This document shows positions 8,525 through 16,097 of a stretch of DNA of 64,000 bases, piece by piece. The stretch lies in the NCBI RefSeq assembly GCF_019090165.1, contig NZ_JAHRIB010000111.1, positions 1 through 64,000 of the forward strand. Reading direction: 5' to 3'. A program made the position numbers and the translations under genes. How positions within the stretch are numbered: position 1 is the stretch's first letter; the number at the start of each line of letters is the position of its first letter. Source of the stretch: Streptomyces sp. BV286. GTDB lineage: Bacteria > Actinomycetota > Actinomycetes > Streptomycetales > Streptomycetaceae. Below the pieces are notes generated by a model. It saw only the letters and a list, made by a program, of their open reading frames with translations. It made no database searches and was not told the DNA's origin.

Positions 8525-9492
8525 GGCAGCAGCTTGTCCAGGTCCGGCGCCTTGTCGAACAGCCCGTCCTGCTGCCCCAGTTCGGCCAGCCTCTCGATGG
8601 AGGCGCGGTCCGGTTCGGCGGGCCAGCGGGGCAGGGTCAGCTGCTCCAGGAGGGTGTCCGGGATCTTCGTGTACGTGGTGATGATCTCGCGGACCTCCTC
8701 CGGATGGCTGTCGGCGTACGCGAGCGACTCGGCGGTCGCCTCCTGGAACTTCTTCACCATCCCGGGGTTCTTCTGCGCGTACCGCTCGGAGGTGAAGTAC
8801 ATGGCCACGGTGAGGTCCGGCGACACGTCGACGAAGAGCGACGCGATGCTGGTGCCGCCCTGGGACTTGATGGTGGCGAGCGCGGGTTCCACGACGCAGG
8901 CCGCGTCCACCTGGCCACCCGCGAGTGCGGCGGGCATCTGGTCGAAGGGCATCTCGACGAACTTCACCTCGGAGGGGTCCCCGCCGTCCTTGCGGACCGA
9001 TTCGTTGACCGAGGTGTCACAGATGTTGTTGAGCGTGTTGACGGCGACCTTCTTGCCCTCCACGTCCTTGGCGGACTTGAGGGGACTGTCCTTCTTCACG
9101 GCGAGTTCCGCGAAGTCGGCCTTCTGCTTGCCGGTGGAGGCGACGCCGTTGGCGACGGCCTTGACCGGCACGTTCTTCGACCGGGCGACCAGCAGGGACG
9201 TCGTGTTGCTGAAGCCGAAGTCGAACTGGTCAGCGACGACGCCGGGCACGATGGCCGCTCCGCCCTGCGCGCTCGTCAGCGACAGCTTGATGCCCCGCTT
9301 GCTGTAGAACCCCTTCTTCTCACCCAGGTACAGGGGTGCGACGTCGATGATGGGGATGACGCCGACCTTGATCGTGGTGGTGCCGCCGGACGCCTTGTCC
9401 TTGTCGTCCGACCCCGGGGAGTCGGACGAACCGCAGGCCGTCGCGGCGGCCAGCACGGCGCCGGCCGTGAGGCCGATGAGCAGACGACGCAT
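8521..9492 (-). CDS. SsuA/NMT1-type substrate-binding lipoprotein
   Basis: A 323-residue lipoprotein (signal MRRLLIGLTAGAVLAAATAC, lipidated Cys20) with a periplasmic-binding fold of the NMT1/SsuA group: IKVGVIPIIDVAPLYLGEKK near the N-terminus and QVDAACVVEP in the middle. It would present the substrate to the coupled permeases. It heads a four-gene operon transcribed away from an IclR regulator, with the vanillate genes just beyond. The substrate is therefore inferred to be an aromatic acid such as vanillate, though a sulfonate cannot be excluded. Confidence 0.88.
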   Translation of the reverse strand: MRRLLIGLTAGAVLAAATACGSSDSPGSDDKDKASGGTTTIKVGVIPIIDVAPLYLGEKKGFYSKRGIKLSLTSAQGGAAIVPGVVADQFDFGFSNTTSLLVARSKNVPVKAVANGVASTGKQKADFAELAVKKDSPLKSAKDVEGKKVAVNTLNNICDTSVNESVRKDGGDPSEVKFVEMPFDQMPAALAGGQVDAACVVEPALATIKSQGGTSIASLFVDVSPDLTVAMYFTSERYAQKNPGMVKKFQEATAESLAYADSHPEEVREIITTYTKIPDTLLEQLTLPRWPAEPDRASIERLAELGQQDGLFDKAPDLDKLLP

Positions 9493-9526
9493 GACTCCCC
9501 CTAGTGGGACAGTTCTTCGACAGGCT

Positions 9527-9541
9527 GTGCGCAGACCGCAC
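9527..9541. promoter_or_regulatory. IclR-type operator, site 1
   Basis: GTGCGCAGACCGCAC is an imperfect palindrome lying between the leftward promoter and the binding-protein start codon. It shares the pattern GTGCGC-A-N-A-NCGCAC with the second site 110 bases away. Duplicated sites of this kind in a divergent regulator/target region usually bind the local regulator, here the IclR protein; that is an inference. Confidence 0.6.
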
Positions 9542-9557
9542 AGAAGTGCTCAGCGGG

Positions 9558-9587
9558 AACGTAGAACGTGGCCGGGGAACAGGTCAA
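9558..9587 (-). promoter_or_regulatory. Promoter of the aromatic-type ABC operon
   Basis: On the minus strand TTGACC (9587-9582) and TACGTT (9563-9558) are separated by 18 bases, a good match to the principal Streptomyces promoter. Operator site 1 lies just downstream of the expected start point, where a bound regulator would block transcription. Confidence 0.55.
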
Positions 9588-9608
9588 TGCCCTTGACGCG
9601 CACGGTTG

Positions 9609-9638
9609 TTGACAGTTGCCGAAGTGTGCTCCTAGCGT
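9609..9638 (+). promoter_or_regulatory. Promoter of the iclR gene
   Basis: TTGACA (9609-9614) and TAGCGT (9633-9638) are 18 bases apart on the plus strand. Operator site 2 begins at 9637, overlapping the -10 box, so the regulator probably represses itself. Confidence 0.55.
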
Positions 9639-9651
9639 GCGCACAGCGCAC
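9637..9651. promoter_or_regulatory. IclR-type operator, site 2
   Basis: GTGCGCACAGCGCAC is a perfect 15-base palindrome (6-base arms, 3-base centre) overlapping the iclR promoter. It matches site 1 except at two positions. Confidence 0.6.
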
Positions 9652-9673
9652 CCCCGTGCGTCCCGTGGAGGCG

Positions 9674-10492
9674 ATGATGCCCGCAGGAGCCCGCGAACCG
9701 CACTTCGTCCGTTCCTTCGAGCGTGGTCTCGCGGTCATCCGCGCCTTCGACGCAGACCACCCCGAACTGACGCTCAGCGAGGTGGCGCGGGTCAGCGACC
9801 TGACCCGCGCGGCGGCCCGCCGCTTCCTGCTGACGCTCTACGACCTGGGATACGTGGCGACGGACGGCCGGACGTTCCGCCTGACCCCGCGCGTCCTCGA
9901 ACTCGGATACTCGTACCTGTCGAGTGTCACGCTGCCGGAGATCGCCGAGCCGCACCTGGAACAACTCGTCGCGCAGATACGGGAGTCGTCGTCCCTGTGC
10001 GTCCTCGACGGCGACGACATCGTGTACGTGGCCCGGGTGCCCACCCACCGCATCATGACCGCCACGATCACCGTCGGAACCCGCTTCCCGGCCCATCTGA
10101 CGTCCGTGGGACGGGTGTTGCTCGCGCAGCTGCCCGACGAGGAGACCGACGCCCGGCTCGCGCGCGCGGACCTGCGGCCCCTGACGCCCCGCACGATCAC
10201 GTCGGCCGACCTGCTGCGCACGGAACTGCGCCGGGTGCGCCGCCAGGGGTACGCGATCGTCGACCAGGAACTGGAGGAGGGCCTGCGCTCGGTCGCCGTC
10301 CCGGTGCGCGACCGGGACGGCGAGGTGGTGGCGGCGGTCAACGTCCCCGTGCACGCCAGCCGCAACTCCGTGGAGTCCGTACGCCGTGACCTGCTGCCTC
10401 ATCTGCTGGCCACGGTCGCCCGGATCGAGGCGGACCTGCGGATCACAGGTCGAGCACGAGGCGCTTCCCGCGGCACCGGGACACACAGATGA
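9674..10492 (+). CDS. IclR-family regulator, PcaR/PobR-like
   Basis: A 272-residue protein with an N-terminal winged helix (LTLSEVARVSDLTRAAARRFLLTL) and a C-terminal IclR effector domain (SSLCVLDGDDIVYVARVP, then VAAVNVPVHASR). The wording of the HTH region resembles the PcaR/PobR branch that senses aromatic acids. ATG 9674 follows GTGGAGG closely; an upstream extension to 9347 would run over the divergent promoters and is rejected. It is divergent from the ABC operon, and its last 50 bases overlap the convergent vanB gene. It probably controls the transporter. Confidence 0.88.
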   Translation: MMPAGAREPHFVRSFERGLAVIRAFDADHPELTLSEVARVSDLTRAAARRFLLTLYDLGYVATDGRTFRLTPRVLELGYSYLSSVTLPEIAEPHLEQLVAQIRESSSLCVLDGDDIVYVARVPTHRIMTATITVGTRFPAHLTSVGRVLLAQLPDEETDARLARADLRPLTPRTITSADLLRTELRRVRRQGYAIVDQELEEGLRSVAVPVRDRDGEVVAAVNVPVHASRNSVESVRRDLLPHLLATVARIEADLRITGRARGASRGTGTHR

Positions 10493-11387
10493 GCATGGTC
10501 TCGCCGGCCTCCCGCTCCTCGTCCGTGAGCACCGAGTCGCGGTGGTCCGGCGTCCCGTCGACGACGTCCGTCTCGCAGGTCCCGCAGGTGCCCTCGGTGC
10601 AGGAGAAGAGCACCTCCACACCCGCCGCCCGCACGGTGTCGAGCACGGACACGTCCGCGGGGACGGTGAGCGTACGGCCCGAACGCTCCAGGACCACCTC
10701 GAACTCCGTGTCCGCGCCGGTCTCCTGCACCTTGGGCTGGAAGCGCTCGACGTGCAGCGCGCCCTTCGGCCACACCGCGCACCGCTCCTCCACCGCGTCC
10801 AGCAGCGGACCGGGGCCGCAGCAGTAGACGAGGGTGTCCGGCTGCGGGGAGCCGAGCACGGAGGCCAGGTCCAGCAGCCCCGTCTCGTCCTGCGGGGCGA
10901 TGCTCACCCTGTCCCCGTACCGGCTCAACTCCGCGGTGAACGCGATGGATTGGCGGGTCCTGCCGCCGTACAGCAGCGTCCAGTCCGCGCCCGCGGCCTC
11001 CGCGGCGGCCAGCATCGGCAGGATGGGTGTGATGCCGATGCCGCCCGCGACGAAGCGGTAGCGGGGCGACGGCTGGAGGGCGAAGTGGTTGCGGGGCCCG
11101 CGGACGACGACCTTGTCCCCCGTCCGCAACTGCCCGTGCACATAGGCGGATCCGCCGCGTCCGTTGGGCTCGCGCAGGACGGCGATCCGCCACGAGGTCC
11201 GGTCGGCGGGGTCGCCGCACAGCGAGTACTGGCGCTGCAGGCCGGAGCCCAGCACGACGTCGATGTGGGCGCCGGGCTCCCAGCCAGGCAGGTCCTCGCC
11301 CAGCGGATGACGGAGGGTGAGGGCGAGCACGCCGTCGGCCGCCGGATCCCTGCGGTCGACGACGAGTTCGGCTTCGTACGAGGTCAT
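10443..11387 (-). CDS. vanB: Vanillate O-demethylase reductase subunit
   Basis: This 314-residue class IA reductase transfers electrons from NAD(P)H to the VanA oxygenase. It has an N-terminal FMN/NAD-binding ferredoxin-reductase region (RQYSLCGDP, then GGIGITPILPMLAAA) and a C-terminal plant-type 2Fe-2S ferredoxin domain with the cysteine pattern SCTEGTCGTC and the distant LICVSRC. ATG 11387 overlaps the stop of the 56-aa ORF by four bases. A nominal upstream start at 11441 is out of keeping with the family. It is convergent with iclR and overlaps its 3' end by 50 bases. Confidence 0.9.
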   Translation of the reverse strand: MTSYEAELVVDRRDPAADGVLALTLRHPLGEDLPGWEPGAHIDVVLGSGLQRQYSLCGDPADRTSWRIAVLREPNGRGGSAYVHGQLRTGDKVVVRGPRNHFALQPSPRYRFVAGGIGITPILPMLAAAEAAGADWTLLYGGRTRQSIAFTAELSRYGDRVSIAPQDETGLLDLASVLGSPQPDTLVYCCGPGPLLDAVEERCAVWPKGALHVERFQPKVQETGADTEFEVVLERSGRTLTVPADVSVLDTVRAAGVEVLFSCTEGTCGTCETDVVDGTPDHRDSVLTDEEREAGETMLICVSRCRGKRLVLDL

Positions 11388-11554
11388 GAGCCGTGTCCTT
11401 GGGGGGAGTGTCCTTCGGGGTGGGCGAGCATCCACTCCCACATCTCGATCGGGTCCTCGGCGGTGTGCTCGGCCCCGCAGTGACAGGTGCCGTGCAGCAC
11501 GTCCGTGCCCGGCAGCCAGTCGATGCGGTAGACCTCACCGGTGGGGCTGGTCAC
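11384..11554 (-). CDS. Small 56-residue protein coupled to vanA and vanB
   Basis: A short frame from GTG 11554 to TGA 11384, overlapping the vanA stop (GTGA) and the vanB start (ATGA) by four bases each, so it is translationally coupled on both sides. The protein has a Cys-X-Cys pair flanked by histidines (HGTCHCGAEH, residues 21-30) and an acidic/aromatic stretch (EDPIEMWEWML). The composition is unlike shadow reading frames, which here are arginine- or proline-rich. The CxC/His cluster could bind metal or assist iron-sulfur assembly or electron transfer. I do not recognise a named family. Confidence 0.75.
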   Translation of the reverse strand: MTSPTGEVYRIDWLPGTDVLHGTCHCGAEHTAEDPIEMWEWMLAHPEGHSPQGHGS

Positions 11555-12615
11555 AGGACCGTCTCCATGGGCTTCTCGCCCTCCTCGACCAGCCGGGCGA
11601 GGATGCGGCGGGCGGCGAGACCGCCGGTGTCGATGTTGATACTCAGTTCCTGGTAGCCGGTCCGTTCCGTGCCCAGCGTCCTCTGCAGCAGGTTGAGCGC
11701 GTCGACGTCCTGCATGACCACCGTGTGGTTGTTCGCCCGCAGGAAGTCGGTGACCTCGTCGTCGTCGGTCGCCCAGTCGCGCGAGACCATCCAGAAGTCG
11801 TACACCTTGCCGTCGGCGGACGGCGTGATGGCGTACGTGATCTCCGTGTGGAAGCCGTTCGGGTCGCTCCCGTCGGCCTCGGGCAGGACACCCACCGGCG
11901 CGATGCGGCTGTGCAGCAGGTACAGACAGGGCGCGTGGTACTCGATGTCCTGCCAGCGGGTGATCCGCCCCTCGATGCCGGTCGAACGGGCGTAGAACGG
12001 CGGGCACTCGGCGTCGTCCATGTGCCGGCTCACCCGGACGATGCCCGCGCCCTCGTCCACCTCCGTGGTGATCGGCGTCTCGGCGACCTCGGGCGTGCCG
12101 ATGTACCCGCCGTGCAGATACGTCTCGTGGGACAGGTCGAGGAGGTTGTCGACGAGCAGACCGTAGTCGGCGTCGATCGGCTCCATGCCCCGCACGGTGA
12201 GCCAGCCGGGCGCATCGAGGTGCCTGGCCCGCGGTATGACCTCCGGGTCGGCGAGGGCCGGGTCGCCTATCCACACCCAGATCAGGGCATCCTGCTCGAC
12301 CACCGGGTAGGAGGCGACGCGGGCGGTACGGGGAACGCGTTTCTGACCGGGCACGTACACGCACGCGCCCGTCGTGTCGTACGTGAAGCCGTGGTAGCCG
12401 CAGACGATCCGGTCCCCGTCGAGCCCGCTCTCGGAGAGCGGGTAGCGGCGGTGCACGCAGCGGTCGTGCAGGGCGACGGGCCGGCCGTCCTCCTCGGTGC
12501 GGTAGAAGACGAGCGGCTCACCGAGAATCGTCCGGCCGAGCAACTCACGCCCCACCTCGTGGGCGTAGGCGGCGACGTACCACTGGTTCCTGGCGAACGC
12601 AGTCGTGTGAGGCAT
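11551..12615 (-). CDS. vanA: Vanillate O-demethylase oxygenase subunit
   Basis: A 354-residue Rieske non-haem iron oxygenase converting vanillate to protocatechuate and formaldehyde. The Rieske cluster ligands are C53, H55, C72 and H75 (CVH...CGYH); the mononuclear iron site is in NLLDLSHETYLHGG. The start ATG 12615 gives the family N-terminus (FARNQWYVAAYAHE); the open frame upstream to 13149 is a shadow of the marR gene. Its product feeds the pca genes about 17 kb away in the window. Demethylation of related methoxybenzoates is possible. Confidence 0.92.
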   Translation of the reverse strand: MPHTTAFARNQWYVAAYAHEVGRELLGRTILGEPLVFYRTEEDGRPVALHDRCVHRRYPLSESGLDGDRIVCGYHGFTYDTTGACVYVPGQKRVPRTARVASYPVVEQDALIWVWIGDPALADPEVIPRARHLDAPGWLTVRGMEPIDADYGLLVDNLLDLSHETYLHGGYIGTPEVAETPITTEVDEGAGIVRVSRHMDDAECPPFYARSTGIEGRITRWQDIEYHAPCLYLLHSRIAPVGVLPEADGSDPNGFHTEITYAITPSADGKVYDFWMVSRDWATDDDEVTDFLRANNHTVVMQDVDALNLLQRTLGTERTGYQELSINIDTGGLAARRILARLVEEGEKPMETVL

Positions 12616-12940
12616 GGATGCGGCTCCCGTCTCTCTGGTGTGGCGACATCGTCCTGACAGAGCCCGCGGGGCCGCAAGGCCACTTCCGCCCCGCGGAAGC
12701 GCACGGTTGAACAGGCTGGTCGGAGCAGTCACTCGTCGACAGAGTCCACGCCGTGGACGGCTGGGACGAGCTCCTGGCCAAGGTGCACGCCGCCGGAGAG
12801 GCGAGGGGGCGGTGCTCCAAGGAAGTGAACCGGCACGTCCGCCCGGACGGAGACCTCCGCCTCCTCCGGTACCTACCGGTGCGGAGGCCGGCTCGGAGCG
12901 GCGGCCCGGCGGCCCCGGTGGTGCGTGGCCCCGGCGCGGG
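12616..12940. promoter_or_regulatory. vanA upstream region with 17-bp palindrome
   Basis: This 325-base gap should contain the vanA promoter. CTTCCGCCCCGCGGAAG at 12683-12699 is a perfect inverted repeat (7-base arms, 3-base centre), a candidate operator for the MarR or IclR protein nearby. On the plus strand about 12723-12900 reads as an open, GC3-rich frame (VDGWDELLAKVHAAGEARG) with no start site or family match; it may be a gene remnant. Confidence 0.5.
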
Positions 12941-13435
12941 TCAGGGCAGGCGGGGCAGCACGTCCCGGGCCGAGTGGCTGAGGATGCGGAGGTTCTCCGC
13001 GAACCGCTCGCGCTCCTCGGCGGGGAGCGGCCGCGTGAAGTACCGCTCGATGTTCGCCACATGGACCCGGGAGGCGCGGACCGTCGTCTCCTCGCCCAGC
13101 GGAGTGAGCCGCACCAGCTTCCCGCGGCGGTCGTCGGGGGCCGCCGCACGCGCCACGAGCCCCGCGGCCTCCATACGGTCCACCAGCCGGGTCGCGCCGC
13201 CCGTGGTCAGGATCTGCTCCTGGGCGATGGCCCGCATCGACAGACCCGGCGCGCCCGCCCGGCCGAGGATCAGCAGCACCTCGAACATCAGGTGGCTGAT
13301 GCCGCACTCCTCCTCAAGGGCCCGCCCCAGGATGTACTCCAGCCGGTTGGCCGCCCCCTGCAGCCGCCCGAACGCCAGGATCGACTCGTCGTCGGCGGCC
13401 TCCTTCGCCGTGCTGATCCCCGCCCGCTCACTCAC
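12941..13435 (-). CDS. MarR-family regulator near the van operon
   Basis: A 164-residue winged-helix protein: LSMRAIAQEQILTTGGATRLVDRMEAAGL is the recognition region and DDRRGKLVRLTPLGE the wing (R-G-K-x-V-x-L-T). N- and C-terminal helices form the usual dimer interface. It is on the same strand as vanA, 326 bases upstream, and likely regulates vanA or its own gene. The ligand may be vanillate or another phenolic acid; this rests on position only. Confidence 0.85.
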   Translation of the reverse strand: MSERAGISTAKEAADDESILAFGRLQGAANRLEYILGRALEEECGISHLMFEVLLILGRAGAPGLSMRAIAQEQILTTGGATRLVDRMEAAGLVARAAAPDDRRGKLVRLTPLGEETTVRASRVHVANIERYFTRPLPAEERERFAENLRILSHSARDVLPRLP

Positions 13436-13549
13436 GGCTCGCCGCCCCCTCTTCCGTCGTCCGGAACACCACCGTACCGATCATGCCCGGTACGGCTCCG
13501 CTCCGGAACGGCCGGACCCCCGGAGCAGCCGGACACCGGAACGGTCCGG

Positions 13550-13621
13550 CTACTGCGGGGGAGACGCGGTGGTCCGGCGCGGCACCAGCGTGGGGGAGAG
13601 CTTGACCTGGACCGGGGACTT
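13550..13621 (-). pseudogene. C-terminal remnant of a LacI-family regulator
   Basis: A 23-codon open stretch on the minus strand ends KLSPTLVPRRTTASPP before TAG at 13550. This matches the characteristic C-terminus of Streptomyces LacI proteins (compare LVVRGSTA in the first gene of this window). No HTH or effector domain remains upstream, so it is a deletion scrap. It abuts a glycosidase scrap on the opposite strand. Confidence 0.5.
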
Positions 13622-13638
13622 GTGGCGGCCGGACCCTC

Positions 13639-13830
13639 CGGTATCAGGCGGTCGTGCCCGCGAACACCGGAGCGACACTGCGCCTGCCGACCGCCTCCGC
13701 CGACGCCGTCCGCGAAGGCCGGACCCCGCTGTCACGGGCGGACGGTGTGCGGTTCCTGGGCCATGCGGACGGCGTGTCCTCGTACCGGATCCCGTCCGGC
13801 ACGTACGACCTGACGGCCCGGCTCCGCTGA
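13639..13830 (+). pseudogene. C-terminal remnant of a GH78 alpha-L-rhamnosidase
   Basis: An open stretch ending in TGA at 13828-13830 contains YQAVVPANTGATLRLP, followed by GVRFLGHADGVSSYRIPSG and TYDLTARLR. This is the usual final beta-sandwich of bacterial GH78 rhamnosidases. The catalytic domain is missing and the frame is cut off on its 5' side next to the LacI scrap. Deletion between a regulator and its target glycosidase would explain the pair. Confidence 0.55.
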
Positions 13831-13849
13831 CCGCGCGGGGTCGTGCCCG

Positions 13850-15382
13850 TCAGGCCGGGCGCAGCTCGAACCAGTCGAAGGCCGCGCTGCCCCGGGTGGC
13901 GTACATGCCGAAGACCCGGCCGGTGAAACCTCCGGCGACCTCGGTGGTGAGGTAGCGGCCGTCGAGCTCCGCGAGGATTTCGAAGCGGCCGCCGTCGGTC
14001 TCGTAGCCCAGGCGGAGGGTGTCGGGGCCGCCGGCGCGCAGACCGGACGGGGGAGCCGCCTTTGGATCGCGGACGGTGACCGAGGGCGGCAGCACGTCGG
14101 TGGTGGTGACGTCGATGCGCAGGGTCACCGGGCCGTCGGGGACGGATCGTTGGGCCATCACCTGGCGCAGCGGTCCGATCCTGGCGACCGCGCGGACCGC
14201 GCCGTCGGCCACCTCCACCTCGTAGTGGTGGGCCTCGTCCAGGCGTACCGCGAGCCCGCCCCGGCCGTCGCCGGTGACGTCGGCGAGGGTGCGCGCGGTG
14301 CAGTCGGGGTCGCGCTGGCGGCGTCCGACGAAGAGCGCGCCGGGTGTGTCGAGGCTGTCCGCGCGGGCGTGCAGGACCAGGTGGCCCGGCCGTTCGTCGA
14401 GACGCGTGGCCTCGGGGTCGTTGCGCCGCAGCGACACCCAGCACGGCGCGAGCGCGGGGGAGTCGAAGTCGTCCCGGTCCGGTTCCCGCGGCCAGGGATG
14501 CGGCGTGAGCGCCGGGGCCTCGGCCCGCAGTTCCAGCGGGCCGGGCAGCGGCCACCCGTCCTCCCAGCGCACCGGTGCCAGGAACGTCTCGCGGCCCATG
14601 CCGTGGTACATCGGGGTGTCGCCGCGCGGCCTGGTGCCCAGCAGCACCATCCACCACGTGCCGTCGCCCGCCTGCACCAGATCGCCGTGGCCGGTGCTCT
14701 GCACCGGATGGCCGGTACTGCGGTGGGAGAGCACGGGGTTCGCCGGGTGCGGTTCGAACGGTCCCGGCAGGGTGCGGGCCCGGGCGACCGACAGCGCGTG
14801 GCCGCGTTCGGTGCCGCCCTCCGACAGCAGCAGGTACCACCAGTCGCCGATCCGGTACAGGTGCGGCCCCTCGGGGTACTGCAGTCCGCTGCCCGACCAC
14901 ATCGGCACCGGCTCGCCCAGCAGCTGTCCCGACTTCGGGTCGATGCGCACGCCGCGGATGCCGCCCGCGGAGAACACGCACCAGCACGTCCCGTCCTCCT
15001 CCCAGGCCAGGTCCGGGTCGATGCCGGGCACGCCGACGGGCACCGGATCCGACCAGGGCCCGGCGGGGTCCTCGGCGGTCACGAGGACGTTGCCCGCTCC
15101 GGCGACCACGGTCGTGATCAGCCAGAACAGACCGTCGTGGTGGCGCAGCGTCGGGGCGTACACCCCCGTGGAGGCGGGGGCCGTGTCCGGCAGGTCCAGT
15201 TGCGAAGGCCGGTCGAACGCGTGTCCGATCAGTCGCCAGTTCGCCAGGTCACGGCTGTGCCGGATCGGCACGCCGGGCACGTATTCGAAGCTGGACGTGG
15301 CCACGTAGTAGTCGTCGCCGACCCGGCAGATGCTCGGGTCGGGACTGAAGCCGGGTATGACGGGATTGTCGAAGAACGCCAT
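13850..15382 (-). CDS. GH43 beta-xylosidase / arabinofuranosidase
   Basis: A 510-residue glycosidase with an N-terminal GH43 five-blade propeller (NPVIPGFSPDPSICRVGDDYY, base Asp15; the pKa-modulating Asp likely in GIDPDLAWE; acid Glu in YPEGPHLY) and a C-terminal beta-sandwich (from about residue 310, DDFDSPALAPCWVSLR). No signal peptide is evident, so it acts on imported xylo- or arabino-oligosaccharides. ATG 15382 gives the family N-terminus. A LacI-type operator lies 228 bases upstream, but its presumptive regulator survives only as a scrap on the downstream side. Confidence 0.88.
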   Translation of the reverse strand: MAFFDNPVIPGFSPDPSICRVGDDYYVATSSFEYVPGVPIRHSRDLANWRLIGHAFDRPSQLDLPDTAPASTGVYAPTLRHHDGLFWLITTVVAGAGNVLVTAEDPAGPWSDPVPVGVPGIDPDLAWEEDGTCWCVFSAGGIRGVRIDPKSGQLLGEPVPMWSGSGLQYPEGPHLYRIGDWWYLLLSEGGTERGHALSVARARTLPGPFEPHPANPVLSHRSTGHPVQSTGHGDLVQAGDGTWWMVLLGTRPRGDTPMYHGMGRETFLAPVRWEDGWPLPGPLELRAEAPALTPHPWPREPDRDDFDSPALAPCWVSLRRNDPEATRLDERPGHLVLHARADSLDTPGALFVGRRQRDPDCTARTLADVTGDGRGGLAVRLDEAHHYEVEVADGAVRAVARIGPLRQVMAQRSVPDGPVTLRIDVTTTDVLPPSVTVRDPKAAPPSGLRAGGPDTLRLGYETDGGRFEILAELDGRYLTTEVAGGFTGRVFGMYATRGSAAFDWFELRPA

Positions 15383-16097
15383 GTCCGTCCTGAGGGGAGT
15401 GCGGTCGGGGAGAGTGCGCCGCGGGGAGACGTCCGCGCGGGGGCGGGGGCCCGATGAGTGGTGGTCACGCCTCGAAGCCGGGGGCCCGAGGCCGGGGTTC
15501 ACCGGTGAGCACCACGAACGGGGCGCGCGGGCCCGGGAGTCGGGCCGCCGGGCCGGCCGGCACGGATGCGGTACTCACAGCGGGCGACCCCTTGCCGGTG
15601 GTAGCTGTAGAAAGCGCTGTCACCTCACGCGTGAAAGGTACCCCGGGGCGCGCGTCGAGGGGGCCGCACGCGTTGATGAAGGCCGGCGGGCGGCCGCGTC
15701 CGCTCACACGGCACACTCCACGCGCACCGGATGCTCCCGCCCGTCCCATGGTGCGAGCGCGGCGTGGGTCCGCGGATGACGTCACCGGACGCCTGACCGG
15801 GCCGTTGCGCCGCGCGGCCGGGCGGCGGGACGGCGGCACGGGCGGGAGCCGACGCCCGCCGGTCGTTTGCCGTACGCCCCGGTGGGGACCCGGTGCCCCA
15901 TGCGCACAACGTCTCCTCGCCGCCGACCGCGGCAGAACCGGACCCTCTGGCTCCTCGGCCGGCAGGAACGGGAGCCGCGGGCAGACACGGTGACCGACGC
16001 GCTCCGTACGGGCACACGGTCCCTGCCGCTCGGACGGAGACGAGTGACGATGACACGACGGACCGGCGAACGAGCGGGACAGGAGCGGTGACGGCTC
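15383..16097. other. Gene-poor interval upstream of GH43 and DUF1360 genes
   Basis: These 715 bases separate two divergent genes. The only frames are proline/arginine-rich and lack family signatures. Apart from the LacI-type site at 15610-15621, a possible stress-sigma-like promoter lies at 15865-15889 on the plus strand: GTTT, 15 bases, then GGGGAC (consensus GNNT-N14-16-GGGTAC, one mismatch). It would serve the DUF1360 gene, but is weakly supported. Confidence 0.3.
15610..15621. promoter_or_regulatory. LacI-type operator upstream of GH43
   Basis: GAAAGCGCTGTC is one base from the classic GAAAGCGCTTTC palindrome bound by LacI/CcpA-type regulators. It sits upstream of the leftward GH43 gene. 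No intact LacI gene is adjacent. Confidence 0.5.
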
